From: Lytechinus variegatus
Taxonomy: Eukaryota; Echinodermata; Echinoidea; Temnopleuroida; Toxopneustidae
DNA length: 64,000 nucleotides
NCBI RefSeq assembly: GCF_018143015.1
Contig: NC_054746.1
Location: 38,070,687 to 38,134,686, forward strand
Reading direction: 5' to 3'
In this document: positions 12,885 through 24,640 of the stretch, one piece after another
Layout: each line of letters starts with the position of its first letter
How positions within the stretch are numbered: position 1 is the first letter of the stretch
Translations under genes and position numbers: made by a program
Notes under the pieces: model-generated
Database searches by the model: none
Seen by the model: only the letters and a program-made list of their open reading frames with translations
What the model was told of the DNA's origin: nothing

Positions 12885-13149
12885 ATATCGTCGCACGCAC
12901 CACGAATCGTCCTCTCTGTTACGTTGCCCACTGTGGCGTAAATAATTAACTTCAATGAAATATAAAGATACGGGATGAAACTTTGGAACCTGAACTTTTT
13001 AATGAAGACACTGGTAAATAATTTGCTCTCCTTGTAGGTGCACTTGTTGCTGGTTTTTAAAAGAACTTTTCTTTAAATGCGTTTTCTGCAAAAGTTATTT
13101 TCACATCAAAGTGCGCAGAGAGGACGGTTCGTGGTGCGCGCGACGATAT
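12885..13149. mobile_element. MITE-like element with 34-bp inverted repeats
   Basis: 12885-12918 and 13116-13149 are inverted copies with about two mismatches (starting ATATCGTCG; inner end CTCTCTG). The arms are much richer in CpG than the surroundings, which stands out in this AT-rich stretch. Confidence 0.78.
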
Positions 13150-13970
13150 TTAAAAGTTTTTGTTACAGAATGCAATCATTGAAAATACAAACAAGATTTT
13201 AAAGAAACAGGTACAGAACTTTGAGACATGATTTTCCTTTTGAATTCAGATACTGTTTGCCAAATGAGTTTTCTCCATCTGTTTTTACTGAGATGTGAAC
13301 AGGGTATGCAATTAGCTACATTGGATGGAAGAAATGATCTATTGTTAAATTGTAGTACTGGGTAATATACAAATAAAACTGTTTCCTGAGATGCCCTTTT
13401 ATTATTCGGGAGGGGGGATATAAATTTCAACTCATAAATGCAGTACTAAGTAATGGATACAAAAATTAGTGCAATATTTAATAACTCAATCACGATCATC
13501 TTTGACATAGTGATCTTAATCAATAAATACATAGATATAAGAAATATGTTTGTAAGCCTCCTGATGTTTCTTGGTGTACTAGAAAATAATATATTCTTCC
13601 ACATTTATGAAATTATAAGCATGTATAGTAAGAACATAATGTATAGTGACTCCACTACCTATCGACCACCTGTTTTTAAACCGACTGCTATCTTACCATG
13701 GTATTCTAGCATACAATCTAGGTACACAAAAGATTATTACAGGCACAATACGCAACCTAATTGATCCAGACTCACAGCATCAAGCAAAATGAAAAAACAG
13801 GAAGTTGATGGAATTCATGAAATATATGGTTGTATTATTTTTTAAAAACCTATATTCAAATTAACATTTCCATCAATATTTTGTTGCTAATGTTGACAAT
13901 CTCCAAACACAATTATGTCATATAGTTGTCTGTATTTCGCCAGCTACGCTCATATGCATATGTTTTATAC

Positions 13971-14022
13971 ACCTCATAACATGTATAAAACATATGCATA
14001 TGTTTTATACATGTTATGAGGT
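13971..14022. repeat. Perfect 52-bp palindrome without spacer
   Basis: Left half ACCTCATAACATG, TATAAAAC, ATATG meets its exact reverse complement at 13996/13997. The centre is CATATGCATATG. The 20 bp before it (13951-13970) repeat part of the right arm, as if the palindrome had been extended or copied. Confidence 0.9.
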
Positions 14023-14389
14023 AGCTCTGGAAAGAGATAACACCAAAGATAAATATGATAATTACTGAAGTACTGAAGTTTTAGAAATAAATAAGAGAAA
14101 GGAGAAAAGTATGATTGTAATAAAGAAAGGTATGCTGGCTGATGACGGTGACGAATGTGTCAAAAATAGGTAGGGTGCAAGCATGCCAAGAACAGGGTAG
14201 CAAGCACCTGAGAACAGGTAGACAAAATGCTGATGAATGCGTTGCAAGCATAGAAATAGTTCATGAAAACTAAAACAGTGGTTCATAGAATAGATTACTT
14301 TAATCACATGATATCTATTTTTGAAATACTTCTCTCAGAATATTCATTAATATTTTTCTTTCTGAGCAGAGAAATACAACAAAGGAATT

Positions 14390-15602
14390 ATCCTTGAGAA
14401 AACTGAGCGAGCTCTCGCCTTTGTAAAAAGTTGCCTCAGTAAGAAGAGAATAAATCTCCAAAACAGCTCTATTAGATAGACTAAGAGGAAACGTTAAATC
14501 AAGCATGGATCCTGGTAGAGGTTCTATACTGACCCAGCAAGGCAAGAGAGCCATAGAAAAGCATCTTCACAAGCTATCATAGTATAGCTATGAACTAACA
14601 AAATCCCAAGTAATTGAATAGTTTTTAGTTATTTTGTTCATATTTTAAACCATGAATTTTTGAATATGTGAGATGTATGAATAAATTGAAATAAGGATGA
14701 ATGCATTATTCTAATACTTTGCCTTTTTTGCATATTTTTTCTTCAGTTTATTCATATAGCAACAAGCATCGCAGATAAACTTGGTAGAAGAGAGGGGAAA
14801 AGCAATGGGAAGTCTCCTGTTAGATTCTTGGTTCCATCTTTTTAGGCAAAGGTGGCCAGATATGTGACCTTGTTGCACCAAGCAAGTTGCAGGTGAACCG
14901 GGCAAAGTTAACAACGGAAGAAGTTCTTTCAACTTATTTTAAGGATCTCTCTCATGTCATGGACAATTATGGTCTCTGTGATAAGTCCTAGTACATCTAC
15001 AATGTTGATGAAACCAACATGAATTTTGAACACAAATCTCCGAAGGTAGCTTGTACAGATCAACGATCCACGACGAATGTGGTAACATCACAACGGATTG
15101 CCACCACCACAGTCCTGGCTTGTGGGAACACATCTGGTAGGGCTCTTCCTCAGGACTGTATTTAAGGGCAAAAAGATGATGCAGGAACTGATGAATGATA
15201 CACTTCCTGGATCCAAGATGACAAGCTCAAGGAAGGAGGAACTAATGACAGGCACATAGTGAGGGGAACTGCTCTTGTCAGCAAGAACGATTTCTCCTGA
15301 AGCAACACATAAGAAGAGAGTCTCCATTAACTACTACAGGGCTTCTGGAGTTCGCACAGAAAACCATGTGTTTCTCAAGCTGATCAGGTCTGAGGAAGAA
15401 AGAAGCACAGGTTGTCGAAAGGAAAGGGAGAAAACTAAGTCAGGTAGAGCCACCATCCTCATTGAAGATAAGTGAGAAGACATCGAAACAGATGATGAAA
15501 AGAATGAAAACCCTGTCAGTGTTGTGTATGCAGGAGGAGTAGGCCCCCATATTGGTCAAACCCACTTTTCCTGGGTGGCTTATGACAAGGAATACACACA
15601 TT
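14390..15602 (+). pseudogene. Broken Jerky/pogo-like DDE transposase
   Basis: Pieces of one protein can be read in order but in different frames. An N-terminal helix-turn-helix part (KTALLDRLRGNVKSSMDPGR) lies near 14480-14540. A DDE part (STYFKDLSHVMDNYGLCDKS, stop, YIYNVDETNMNFEHKSPK, then TTTVLACGNTSGRALPPG) lies near 14920-15170. NVDET matches the first catalytic Asp motif of Jerky/Tigger-type transposases. Stops and frameshifts make it nonfunctional. At its right the Harbinger element begins; reading resumes at 21502 after removing that insertion. Confidence 0.78.
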
Positions 15603-16122
15603 GGGTGATTTCAAGTACGGTGTTGAAAGCTGGTGTTGGTGTTTGTGACAACACCAGCCACAACACCGTATTTGAAATCACGCTGGTGTTGGGGTTGACC
15701 TCGGAAAATATGATGTATTTCCGGTAGTTCGTGTCGAGCGCTGGTGCTTAATGCCGTCTGCTACACCGAGCATCAGAGCTGGTGTTGACGATCTGCGTGC
15801 AATTTCCCCATTCCCCAACACCGACCTCCAGGGATCGGGAAAATCGTGATTTCAAGTTCGGTGTTGCTAACGTACATATGCCGTGATCATCGTTCAGTTT
15901 TCTCATTTTATTTTGATTTTTTGTTTGTTTGGTTATAATTTCAACTATGTTTCGTTTCGGACAACATCGCCGGCGCCCGAATTATAATAGAGTTCCGGCA
16001 TCTGCCGAAGAATATTCCATCAAGAATTGTCGGCTAAATGAACATTATATAACTCAAACTGGCAGAAGAATTCAATTTATGGAGGAGGGCGGGCCCTAGT
16101 GGTCAGCTAAAATCAGAAAAAA

Positions 16123-18589
16123 ATGACTGAGACACTACTAAATTATCTAGCGGGAGGAGGGTATTATCGTCAGCTGGGACATTCATCAGGTATTGCAACC
16201 TCAACTGCATTTCGACATACCAGATTGACCACGAATTTTATCTATGAAAAGGCGTCCGACTATATTTCGCTTCCGAGAGCTGAGCATGAATTCGAGCAAT
16301 TGAGTTCACGCATTGAGATGCCAGATGGGCAGGTAGGTAATGCTACTTAGGTTAGCCAATAGGCAGGCGTTGATCTAGGCTTCACCCATATGGTCAATCT
16401 GGATCCACCTCCTCCCTACACGGCGAAAAGGAAAGAGATATTAATGAAAATAAAAGAGATAGAAATGCAAAGAAGTAAGATTGCAGAAAGAAATAGATAG
16501 AGAAGTACATGTGTGGGGGGGGGAGAATAGATCAAAAAGAGAGAGAGAAAATATTAAGAAGGTATTTAAACCAAGAGAAGGAGCAGCGAGTGTCGATGGA
16601 ATATGATGGAAGTAGAAAGGGGACATGAAGAGGTGTAGTATTCAACGGGAGTCCCCCCCCCCCTCCTTATCATGGGCGGAATGATATTTCCACAACAAGA
16701 CAGGGAATCAAGAAAAATTTGACACGCAAAAAATAAGAAAAAAAATCATCACAAAAAAAGGAAACCCATTTCGTCCGGATAAATTTGACAAGAAAAAAAA
16801 GAAAAGGGTTATCAACCAAGCTGTAAGCCCATTTAATTGACAAGTAAAAAAAAACGTTATCACCCAAAATGTAAGATCATTTGGAATGATGTATTTTTAA
16901 CAAACTACCACAAAATAGGGGGCATTTGATATTTTGCCCCCCCCCCTTTCCAAATGGTCCCCTGGGATTTCTGCCCATGCCCTTTATGAACTTTTATTCC
17001 CAGCGTCATGCAGAATAGAGTTTAATGTATTAAGACAAAGAATCGAGAATATTCATAAACACTCTTTTAGAAAACAATAATTTGACAATTCCAATCCAGG
17101 CCTATAAGCGTAGCGCTGTATCCTCCTCTAAGTCCTAAACGAGAATTAACAATAAGACAAAGAAAGAGAAAACGAAAGAGGGAAGGGGGTATTATTTTTC
17201 TGAATATTACGTCAAAATCTATCACAATATTTATTTTTTGTGATAAAATGTTGATTTCTTTTTTGCTTGCTCGTAACTTTTCTGAAGATACAATTTTCCA
17301 GTTTATACGCATGACCCCTCAAAACAATTTAACTCATTACGCCATGGATTGGAATCATAGATCGACGCCCCCTGTGAACATGGATGTTTATTCTACATAT
17401 ATTTATATTAATTTTGAAGGATAAAGTTTATTTTGTTGTTTATTTGTGAATCACTCCTGTATTTTTTCTTCTCTTCTTCATAAAGATGAAGCAAGTGATC
17501 CTTTACATTGATGGCTACATTTCCCGAATCCAACGTCCAGACCACGCGGGAGACACTTATTTTTGTGGTCATGGGAAATCTTGTGATTCGATCAATACCC
17601 AACTCATTACTGATAAATTTGGGCAAGTTCGTCATATAATAACCGGTAAATATGTTTTCATAAAACATTTTCAACACGGAAATAACATCAGAGTTATTAC
17701 AGAAGAACATGAGGCTTGAAAAAGTCATTGATCCAAACACTGGATGGAAATCAATCCAAACAACCTGTTTTCAAAACAATTTCAAACAATCACTTTCAAG
17801 AACTATTTAATACTCCAATATCGCATATCCTATTTGAGAACGGATTATTTTCCTCAATTTATGTTATTGTTATTATACTATGCCTATTTCAGATTTTTTG
17901 CTATTTTAATTAGGCTTTATACCTATTGACTTTTCCTGGAATTTTCATCAGAAGATTTTCTGACAACTGAAAGGCTCTATATATTTAATTTATTTTTTTT
18001 ATCTGACAACTAATCATAAGGGATGGGGGTGGTCATAACACGTCCATTTTACAGAAGCATTTAATTTTCTTTGTTTCCCTTTTTTAAAAACAAATACTAG
18101 AGTCATAAAATTATGGGGCACTCTGCCACTTCCTCCCCAGTGTACATTATTCAACAACGTTCTTTTTCTCTTTTTTTATTTCTCCTGCCCCGCCCTCCCC
18201 GATGACTAATTAAAAAAAATCATGCAGGATTATCTGGAGCAACACACAACAAAACAGCAACAGAGTGGAGCATGACTTTCATGCAGTTTCTTGACGATTT
18301 GCCAGGTGACTACGTCGTCTTGGGAGATCCTGCCTACAGAAATCTTCACCCATCAGTGATACATAGAGTGGTTAAACCAAATCTCAGTGCTGAAGAAGAA
18401 CGATACAATCTTGATGTAACGAAGTTACGACAAATTGTGGAAAGGGCAATAGGAGCGACTCAGCTAAGATGGAGATTGTCGCAACTAAAAGAAAATCGCA
18501 TGGCAGCCAAAGGAGGTATTTTTTTTCCCTCCAAATGTTTGGTTGCCATGTCGTATCTGCATAACAGATACACAAATTACCTCGTATGA
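16123..18589 (+). CDS. Harbinger-like DDE transposase, three exons
   Basis: Exons 16123-16332, 17486-17645 and 18228-18589 join in phase across GT..AG introns. Exon 1 gives the N-terminal helix-turn-helix region (LLNYLAGGGYYRQLGHSSGI). Exon 2 has the first catalytic Asp (ILYIDGYISRIQRP) and the family motif HGKSCDSINTQ. The exon 2/3 junction makes IITGLSGATHNKTATEWS. Exon 3 has the second Asp (YVVLGDPAYRN) and the Glu (IVERAIGATQLRWRLSQL). All three catalytic residues are present and the three exons have no stop. A likely upstream part starts at 15947 (MFRFGQHRRRRPNYNRVPAS) but is out of frame after about 50 codons, so the N-terminus is uncertain or frameshifted. Cut-and-paste transposition is the family role. 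Confidence 0.82.
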
Positions 18590-18946
18590 ATTTCTTGCTC
18601 TTGATCAGTAAAACATCACAAACCGATTTACAAACTACTAATTCAAATTCTTCTCTCGAGGAGTAATATTTGATTTTTGTAATGTTCATTCATAATTCTT
18701 TCACTTGCGACTTTCTCCGTCGAACTAAGCTGTGTAAAAACACATAAATAAAATTCAGTTCAATTAAATCTCCTTTTATCGACAGATTTCAATTTACTCA
18801 CAAAGTGAAATGTTATCAGTAGAAATAGTTCAAAGTTCAACATAAATTATTATGAGCCCCCCAAAAGGAGAAAGGAAGTTGGGGGTCTAATTTTGTATCG
18901 ACAACACTTAACAGCAACATTAACTCTTTCCAAAATCACCACAAAG

Positions 18947-19159
18947 CAGGCGCAGATCCAGGGGGAGGGGGGCCTTTGAGAAGCAAAATGTATAATGTAA
19001 AAATGCCATTAAAACCGAGGTTTGCCCCCTCTTTTGAAATTGAAGACTTTTTTTTGCTTAATTTGTGGTTGAAAACATTTTTTTTGGGGGGGGGGCTTGT
19101 CAAATTTTTCCTCTGAAAAATTTCATCCCCCCTTAGAAATCCCTGGATCCGCCCCTGCC
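18947..19159. mobile_element. G-rich MITE with GGATCC-type ends, nested in Harbinger element
   Basis: Left CAGGCGCAGATCCAGGGGG and right CCCTGGATCCGCCCCTGCC are imperfect inverse copies; inside are G/C runs of 6-10. It sits wholly inside the Harbinger-like transposon, so it inserted later. Confidence 0.7.
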
Positions 19160-21501
19160 ATATATTCTAGTCTTCATCAACAGGACGACTGAATAGATTG
19201 AGCAATCCCAACTCGATTTTACACTCCAAATTCTATACACAAGGACTATGGAGCGTGCACAGTAATTGTGTGTATTGGTTGAGAGAAAAGACTACCGGTA
19301 TGTCCACGCATGACCAACACTGATTTGCATTTCTTATGCTAATTAGCTTCACAACACATGTTTCAGATAAGCCTTAAAATATAGCCTAAAGCCTCGGAAA
19401 TGAAGTCGATTGAGTATTAACTTACCTGATTAAACTTTGTTGCCGTAAATTCTATTGAAGAGAATATAGCCTTGCCAAATCTTTGCTTTCTTGGTAAGTG
19501 TCATATGTAGATGATCGATTAATAAAGATAAATTTATTGCGATTTCCTTTCCCGCAAAAACAATTTTCACGACCTGGACTTTCACATGGCCTATTTTTCG
19601 GTAGTCGGCGAGATCGCTCGAGCCTCGATCGAGCTAATGCCGGGCTAGCTGTAGGGGCTGTAGGCCCAACGTTAGGATAGCTCATGCAGTAGCTGGAGCC
19701 TGGCTTACCGGTCGGCCAGCTGCAGCATAAGGCCAGTCAAATTAAGCCGTAATAGAGTCTCAATTTCACAATCGAAATCACAATAAAATCAACGTTTTGG
19801 TTGAACGCGATATTGATAATCAGTACGTAATAATTTAGAATCTTTAGTTACATCTAGACTTGTAACTGGTCCGGGTATAACGGTCTACATAAATGATATG
19901 ACCATGATGACTTTAGCATAGGCTTATCTAACTTTTACTTTTTAGATCTAAAAAGTAAAGTTAGATCCAATCAATGCCAATGGGCTTAGACCTAGTACAT
20001 GTAATGATGTATGTTTGGCCCTGGCATGCTTAATCTTAAGGTCAGGACTAGATCTGCAACATGATTATTAGGTCTTCACTAATGAAAACTTAGAATTTGA
20101 TATGTCAATGTAGAATATAAATTATAATGATCACGATATTCTAGTAGACCTACAATTAGAGTTCTATATTTTTATTGTTATTATGAAATATGACTTTTGA
20201 TGACTTGATTCTGACATAAATGTGTATTGGTGTGTAAATATGTGTTTTATGGTGATTGCAAAATAAAAGATGGATATTGTGAAACCTTGAATGCGGAACA
20301 TTTGTCTTTTATGTGAATCTTGATCTGCTAGGCCGACATGAAAACTTTTTCAATGTTAACTAAATTTGATCAAACTTTTAATTTTTCTAGCAAGTCACAA
20401 ATTATGTTACTTGTTGGTTTGTGGATACTGTGATAATATTCTGACAAATCTGTCAATTTAGAACATTATTGCCTTTATAAAAGCAGTATTTTCTTTTCAA
20501 CATTGATCACAAAAACAAAATCAATGTATTTTTTTTCTTCAACTTGGAAATGAGTTAGATAATGATATCATGTTTTTGTTAGAATGCCCCCATCCCAAGT
20601 ATGACCTGCTCCCTCCCCTTTTAGAGCCATGCAGGTATACATTATGTGACTTTGTTTGCTTGTAAAATTATTTCACTACATAAAGACTTTGTTTAGTGTC
20701 AAGTTAATTTTACAGAAGAAAAATGGCACTTCCTTTGGGATATGGATCCCCTGGTACGTATGCAAGACAAAACAGAATGCAAATGATAATAAAAAGTCAA
20801 AAGTTTGACAATCAAAGATCATTCACAATTGATATGAAAAAAGTATATCCAGACATGCCAAACTATAAATTAGGATGATGCTGTTGGTCTTGGTTTAGTA
20901 GTTCTGCCTTTCACACTAACCACAGTATCAGGAAGACACAAACAATCAATTGTGGATATTTTCTTTTTTAATTGATTACTTGATTTTTTTCCACTTGAAC
21001 AATGTATACATAATTTATTTTAAACTACAACATGACACTACCAGAATGGACCAAACGAGACTCACGAACTCAACCAAAAATACCACTCACACACATGCAC
21101 AGTACACGTAGCATACGTCACAACAAAAGATGCCCATGACTGCTACGTCCTCTCTTACATGTCCGTGGTTAAACATATTTAACAGTCAAACAAGATTTGA
21201 ACGAGTAACATTGCACACGATTTGTGTATAGGGAACATTTTTTTTCTAGAAATTTCTTATATTCATACTTTCAAATTAAAAAATATGGACTTATTTGATC
21301 AATTTGTATGTGGATTTCGTTTTATCGTCGAAGTTTACCGCGAACGAGTAGTGACATAGTTTGGTGTTGACGGTGGTGTTGAGCTATCGATAACGTGATC
21401 GGTATCGTTCCTCTGAACCCAGCTCGGTGTTGGAGCTCGGTTCAGGGACGAATTCACGCTCTCAACACCAACACTGAACACCGTACTTGAAATCACCCAT
21501 T

Positions 21502-21979
21502 GGGTCTATCGAAGTAATGCACAAAATCAAGCCAAAAATTTGGAAAAGACAAGTATATATTTCTTTGCAACTAAGGGGAAAAAATACTGAATATATTTAA
21601 AGATATTCAGGAAATATATCAACATCAGAAAAAGTTGAATCATGGTGGTAATAGATTACTGTGCAGGTGGAATTGAAGGAGATATCTTGTCTGCTTCTAT
21701 TGCACATGTGCAGCAAGTATCAGATTTCATCTTATTTTGATTTCTATATGTACTTTAGAGTAAGTTAATTTTGTCATCGTAATAGGTTACAATAACCATG
21801 GAGGAAAGCCCAAAGGTCATGAAAAAGAATTGGGATAGTACCAAGAAAACTCTCCTTCTGCATCTCATGGGGAATTACAAAGATAAGTTTAATCGAGAAG
21901 AAAAAACAACTACCAGGGGAATTCAGCAACACTAAAGGCCTGGGAAGAAATTCAAGGCAAGTTTCAGGCCCAGTAAGAA
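21502..21979. other. Continuation of the sequence interrupted by the Harbinger insertion
   Basis: Removing 15603-21498 plus one ATT joins an open reading stretch before the insert (WVAYDKEYTH) to WVYRSNAQNQAKNLEK here. This part was contiguous with the Jerky-like remnant or a neighbouring repeat before insertion. Confidence 0.5.
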
Positions 21980-23062
21980 CAGTCAGTCGGCAAGCCCCTG
22001 AGATAATGAGCAAATGGGCAAGATTTATCCAAGTCCTCTCGTGGCTGAATTCATGTCCCTGCAAAATCTCGTGAATTGTGAGACTTTCTTTCTCAAAGAA
22101 TTTAACCACTTTCTCCTTGAGTAAAATTGATTATTTTTGTACCATGGGGAAGAGTAAATGTTACGTTTATATATTGGCTATTTCTTTTGAATAAAATATT
22201 TTGATAAATAAGTTAATTTTTTACCTGAAAAGATGCATCAAACAGAATTTTCTTCCTCTGTTTTCACTTGCAAATTGTGCAACATTTTGTGTTTTAGGTA
22301 CCAACATTATTTATATCATCAGAAACCTCAAACTCTATACCTTCTTACAATGTCACTCTTGATATGAGGCATCTTTTAGATGGGTCAGCAGCCAGCTTTT
22401 TCCATAAAGATGCAAGACGAGATTTCTAAAATTTCTGAGTAACATAAAATCCAGAGTTCTGATTGGCTGAATAATGTTTTCACAACAACAGGCGCGGGTA
22501 ATTTGAAGAGATTACCACATGGTGAGTGTGACCTTGCAGAGGCCCAGTGTGGGGAACATTGGAATTTGTGTGGGTATGTGGTCTCTATGACCAATCAGAG
22601 CGCAGTATTCTTGTTTTTTAGCTGCTAAATGTACTTGGCCTATGAAAAGCTGGCTGCTGACCCATCTAAAATACATCTTCTTATAAAAATTATATCATAT
22701 TTAAGCTTAGATCTTCAGCTTTATCATGATTTAAAAATCATTTGTGCTCAAACAGAAATTAAGTGTGAAAACAACAACTTTTGTTGCATGAAAAAAAATA
22801 TTTTGTTTCATGTTTTATATCAAAAGTTTTCCCTATATTACAACATTCTTTTAAAAGTCCAAACACATGACATAAAAGAATGATTCTTCTTCTTTACAAA
22901 GATACCAAAAACATGAAATTTGGTCAATATTTAGAGCAGCAATGGCCGAATAAAAAGAGGTGTTTTGGTTCGCACCAAGCTCATTAACAATGCAAAAACC
23001 CTCTAGTCATGAATATCACTTGGATAAAAGAAGCCACTTTTTCAGGGCTTGCCGACTGACTG
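21980..23062. repeat. Outer inverted repeat, 21-22 bp arms, 1.1 kb apart
   Basis: CAGTCAGTCGGCAAGCCC at 21980 recurs inverted ending at 23062, with one C of difference. It surrounds an independent inner inverted-repeat element (22374-22671). Confidence 0.7.
22374..22671. mobile_element. MITE with 27-bp perfect terminal inverted repeats
   Basis: 22374-22400 (TTTTAGATGGGTCAGCAGCC...) and 22645-22671 are exact inverse copies. Internal copies of TCTGATTGGC and its inverse ACCAATCAGAG (inverted CCAAT-type boxes) lie near 22477 and 22590. Noncoding. Confidence 0.82.
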
Positions 23063-23922
23063 AAGAAGAGACAGATGGAGTCTAAGAGAGATCTGCACCC
23101 AGTGGAAGCGATTCAAATTCGGAGAAAAAGCAGAATGGGCAGATTACACAAAAAAGAGGAGGATGACAGGAGAGCCGTCCCAGCAATATACAGAGTTTGG
23201 TGATTTGTGAATAATAGTATGGTGTTATGAGAATATGCCATGTTGTAAATATGAGTTGAGAGGAGACTAAAATAAGGAGCAAGGGTGATGAGAGCATTTC
23301 ACTTTTGGTTTGCATATTGTTGTTGGTGTTATGTTTGCAAAGAATGCAATGTTGTATAAGTAAATCTGGGAAGTGTTCTGGAGGTTGCTTGTAACAAATG
23401 GGGGCATGTCCTGGAGAGTTTGAAACGGGCAGATCCAGAATTTTCCTGGATCGGCCTCTGGTCTCAAAGTATTTCTTTGACAATTTTCAATCACCTTTTG
23501 TACCGTGCCAATGTCGTCTCAGAGTGTGACAGTGCAATGTGAGTTATGTATGCCTGTGGCCTGTGACATACGTTGTTATCGTTCAAAAACACAGTGTCTG
23601 TGAAGTTTGAATGAAAGAAACATGACTGTGTATTATCCTACTAGTGTTGTGGGATATATCGTGTTTCTTGTGCTAGTGTGGTGCGAGGAGTAAATTAAAC
23701 TGTGTACATCATTTGTATATGGTCGTAAATAAAACATGTTGTAGAGATGCGTGTATAGTGTATTGCACATTGAGTTGGGAAAGTGGTTCACGTCAATCGA
23801 CTCATGGAGTCCATGGACAAAACTTTAATCCTGAGTCACTGGGCATGCTCAGTTCACAGAATTTCTGAGCATGCTCAGTGCAAACCTTTGTTGCATATTC
23901 ATTAATCAATTAATTAATAATC

Positions 23923-24190
23923 ATGGAGGATACAGGAATTAAGAGGGACAGGAAACCAAATTGGCAGAATTGCGAGAAGAATCATTTAATTGAATCAAGA
24001 GCAGACAGGATCCAAATGATTAATAAGGTTACCAATCACACTTGAAACTCAAAGAAAATCGATGCTTGGAAATAAATTCATCAACAATTTGTAAATATGT
24101 ATGGACAAAAGTGGACTCTAAATCAAATGAAAGAGCAATGGAAGAGATTTAGGTTCTCGGCAAAAAAAAAGAGTATGGCGCATACACCAG
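23923..24190 (+). pseudogene. Myb/SANT-like DNA-binding domain, broken
   Basis: From ATG 23923 the frame reads MEDTGIKRDRKPNWQNCEKN, then meets TGA (24043) and TAA (24073), then WTLNQMKEQWKRFRFSAKKK. The K-R-x-R-K-P-N-W start and the later E-Q-W-K-R-F helix fit the Myb/SANT-like domain of transposon accessory proteins (Harbinger type). Two in-frame stops make it a relic. It is outside the Harbinger element at 15603-21498. Confidence 0.62.
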
Positions 24191-24286
24191 GGAGACAAGA
24201 AAAACTGGGGGTGGGCCTAACCCCTCAAACTTTTTGCATGTTTCCTAGAGGAGATTGCTTGCTGTCCTATCACCTCTGTTCACAGT

Positions 24287-24640
24287 TTGAAGGAATCAAG
24301 ATCTGAGAGAGGAAGGTCTGTAGCATCAGAGGTCAGAGCATTAGCAACAGATGCTACTACCAGTAGGAATCAGAAAGGAAAGACTGATCAATGGAAGCAA
24401 GGGCCCATATCTTGCTTAGTTTGTAAGAAGTCCCACACCCTGGAAGAATGCCCTACCTTTTTAAGATGGGAGATGGTCAAGAAGAAAAAATTAATTATTG
24501 AAAAGGGCTTGTGCTATAGGTGTTTTAAGGCTGGTCATCGCTCAAAGGAGTGCAAGAGGAGAAGCACTTGTCAGGACTGTAAGAAGCGACACCCAACAGC
24601 AACCCCCCCCAAAAAAAAAAAAAACTCTACCCAATATTGA
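24287..24640 (+). pseudogene. BEL/Pao-type gag zinc-knuckle fragment
   Basis: An ORF of 117 codons holds CLVCKKSHTLEECPTF, then CYRCFKAGHRSKECK, then CQDCKKRH. This spacing of successive Cys/His knuckles is the signature of BEL/Pao LTR retrotransposon gag proteins, which bind element RNA. No protease, reverse transcriptase or LTR is readable nearby, and the ORF runs into an A-run and stops, so it is an isolated fragment. Confidence 0.75.

Larger units (their letters stand above)
15603..21498 (+). mobile_element. PIF/Harbinger-like DNA transposon, 5.9 kb, ATT target duplication
   Basis: The ends GGGTGATTTCAAGTACGGTG (15603) and the inverse ending at 21498 are matched. ATT flanks both sides (15600-15602, 21499-21501), a 3-bp duplication as in PIF/Harbinger. 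Both termini are packed with GGTGTTG/CAACACC motifs, likely subterminal binding sites. Inside is a spliced DDE transposase (16123-18589). The 3' half (18600-21350) has no recognisable second ORF; the Myb-like accessory protein normal for this group is not visible in it. A G-rich MITE is nested at 18947-19159. Confidence 0.88.

Noticed and set aside
13453..13764. 103-codon plus-strand open frame
   Set aside because: Ile/Asn-rich, no motif, typical of AT-rich noncoding DNA.
23082..23483. 133-codon minus-strand open frame
   Set aside because: No recognisable domain and no splice or start context; within repeat-rich DNA.
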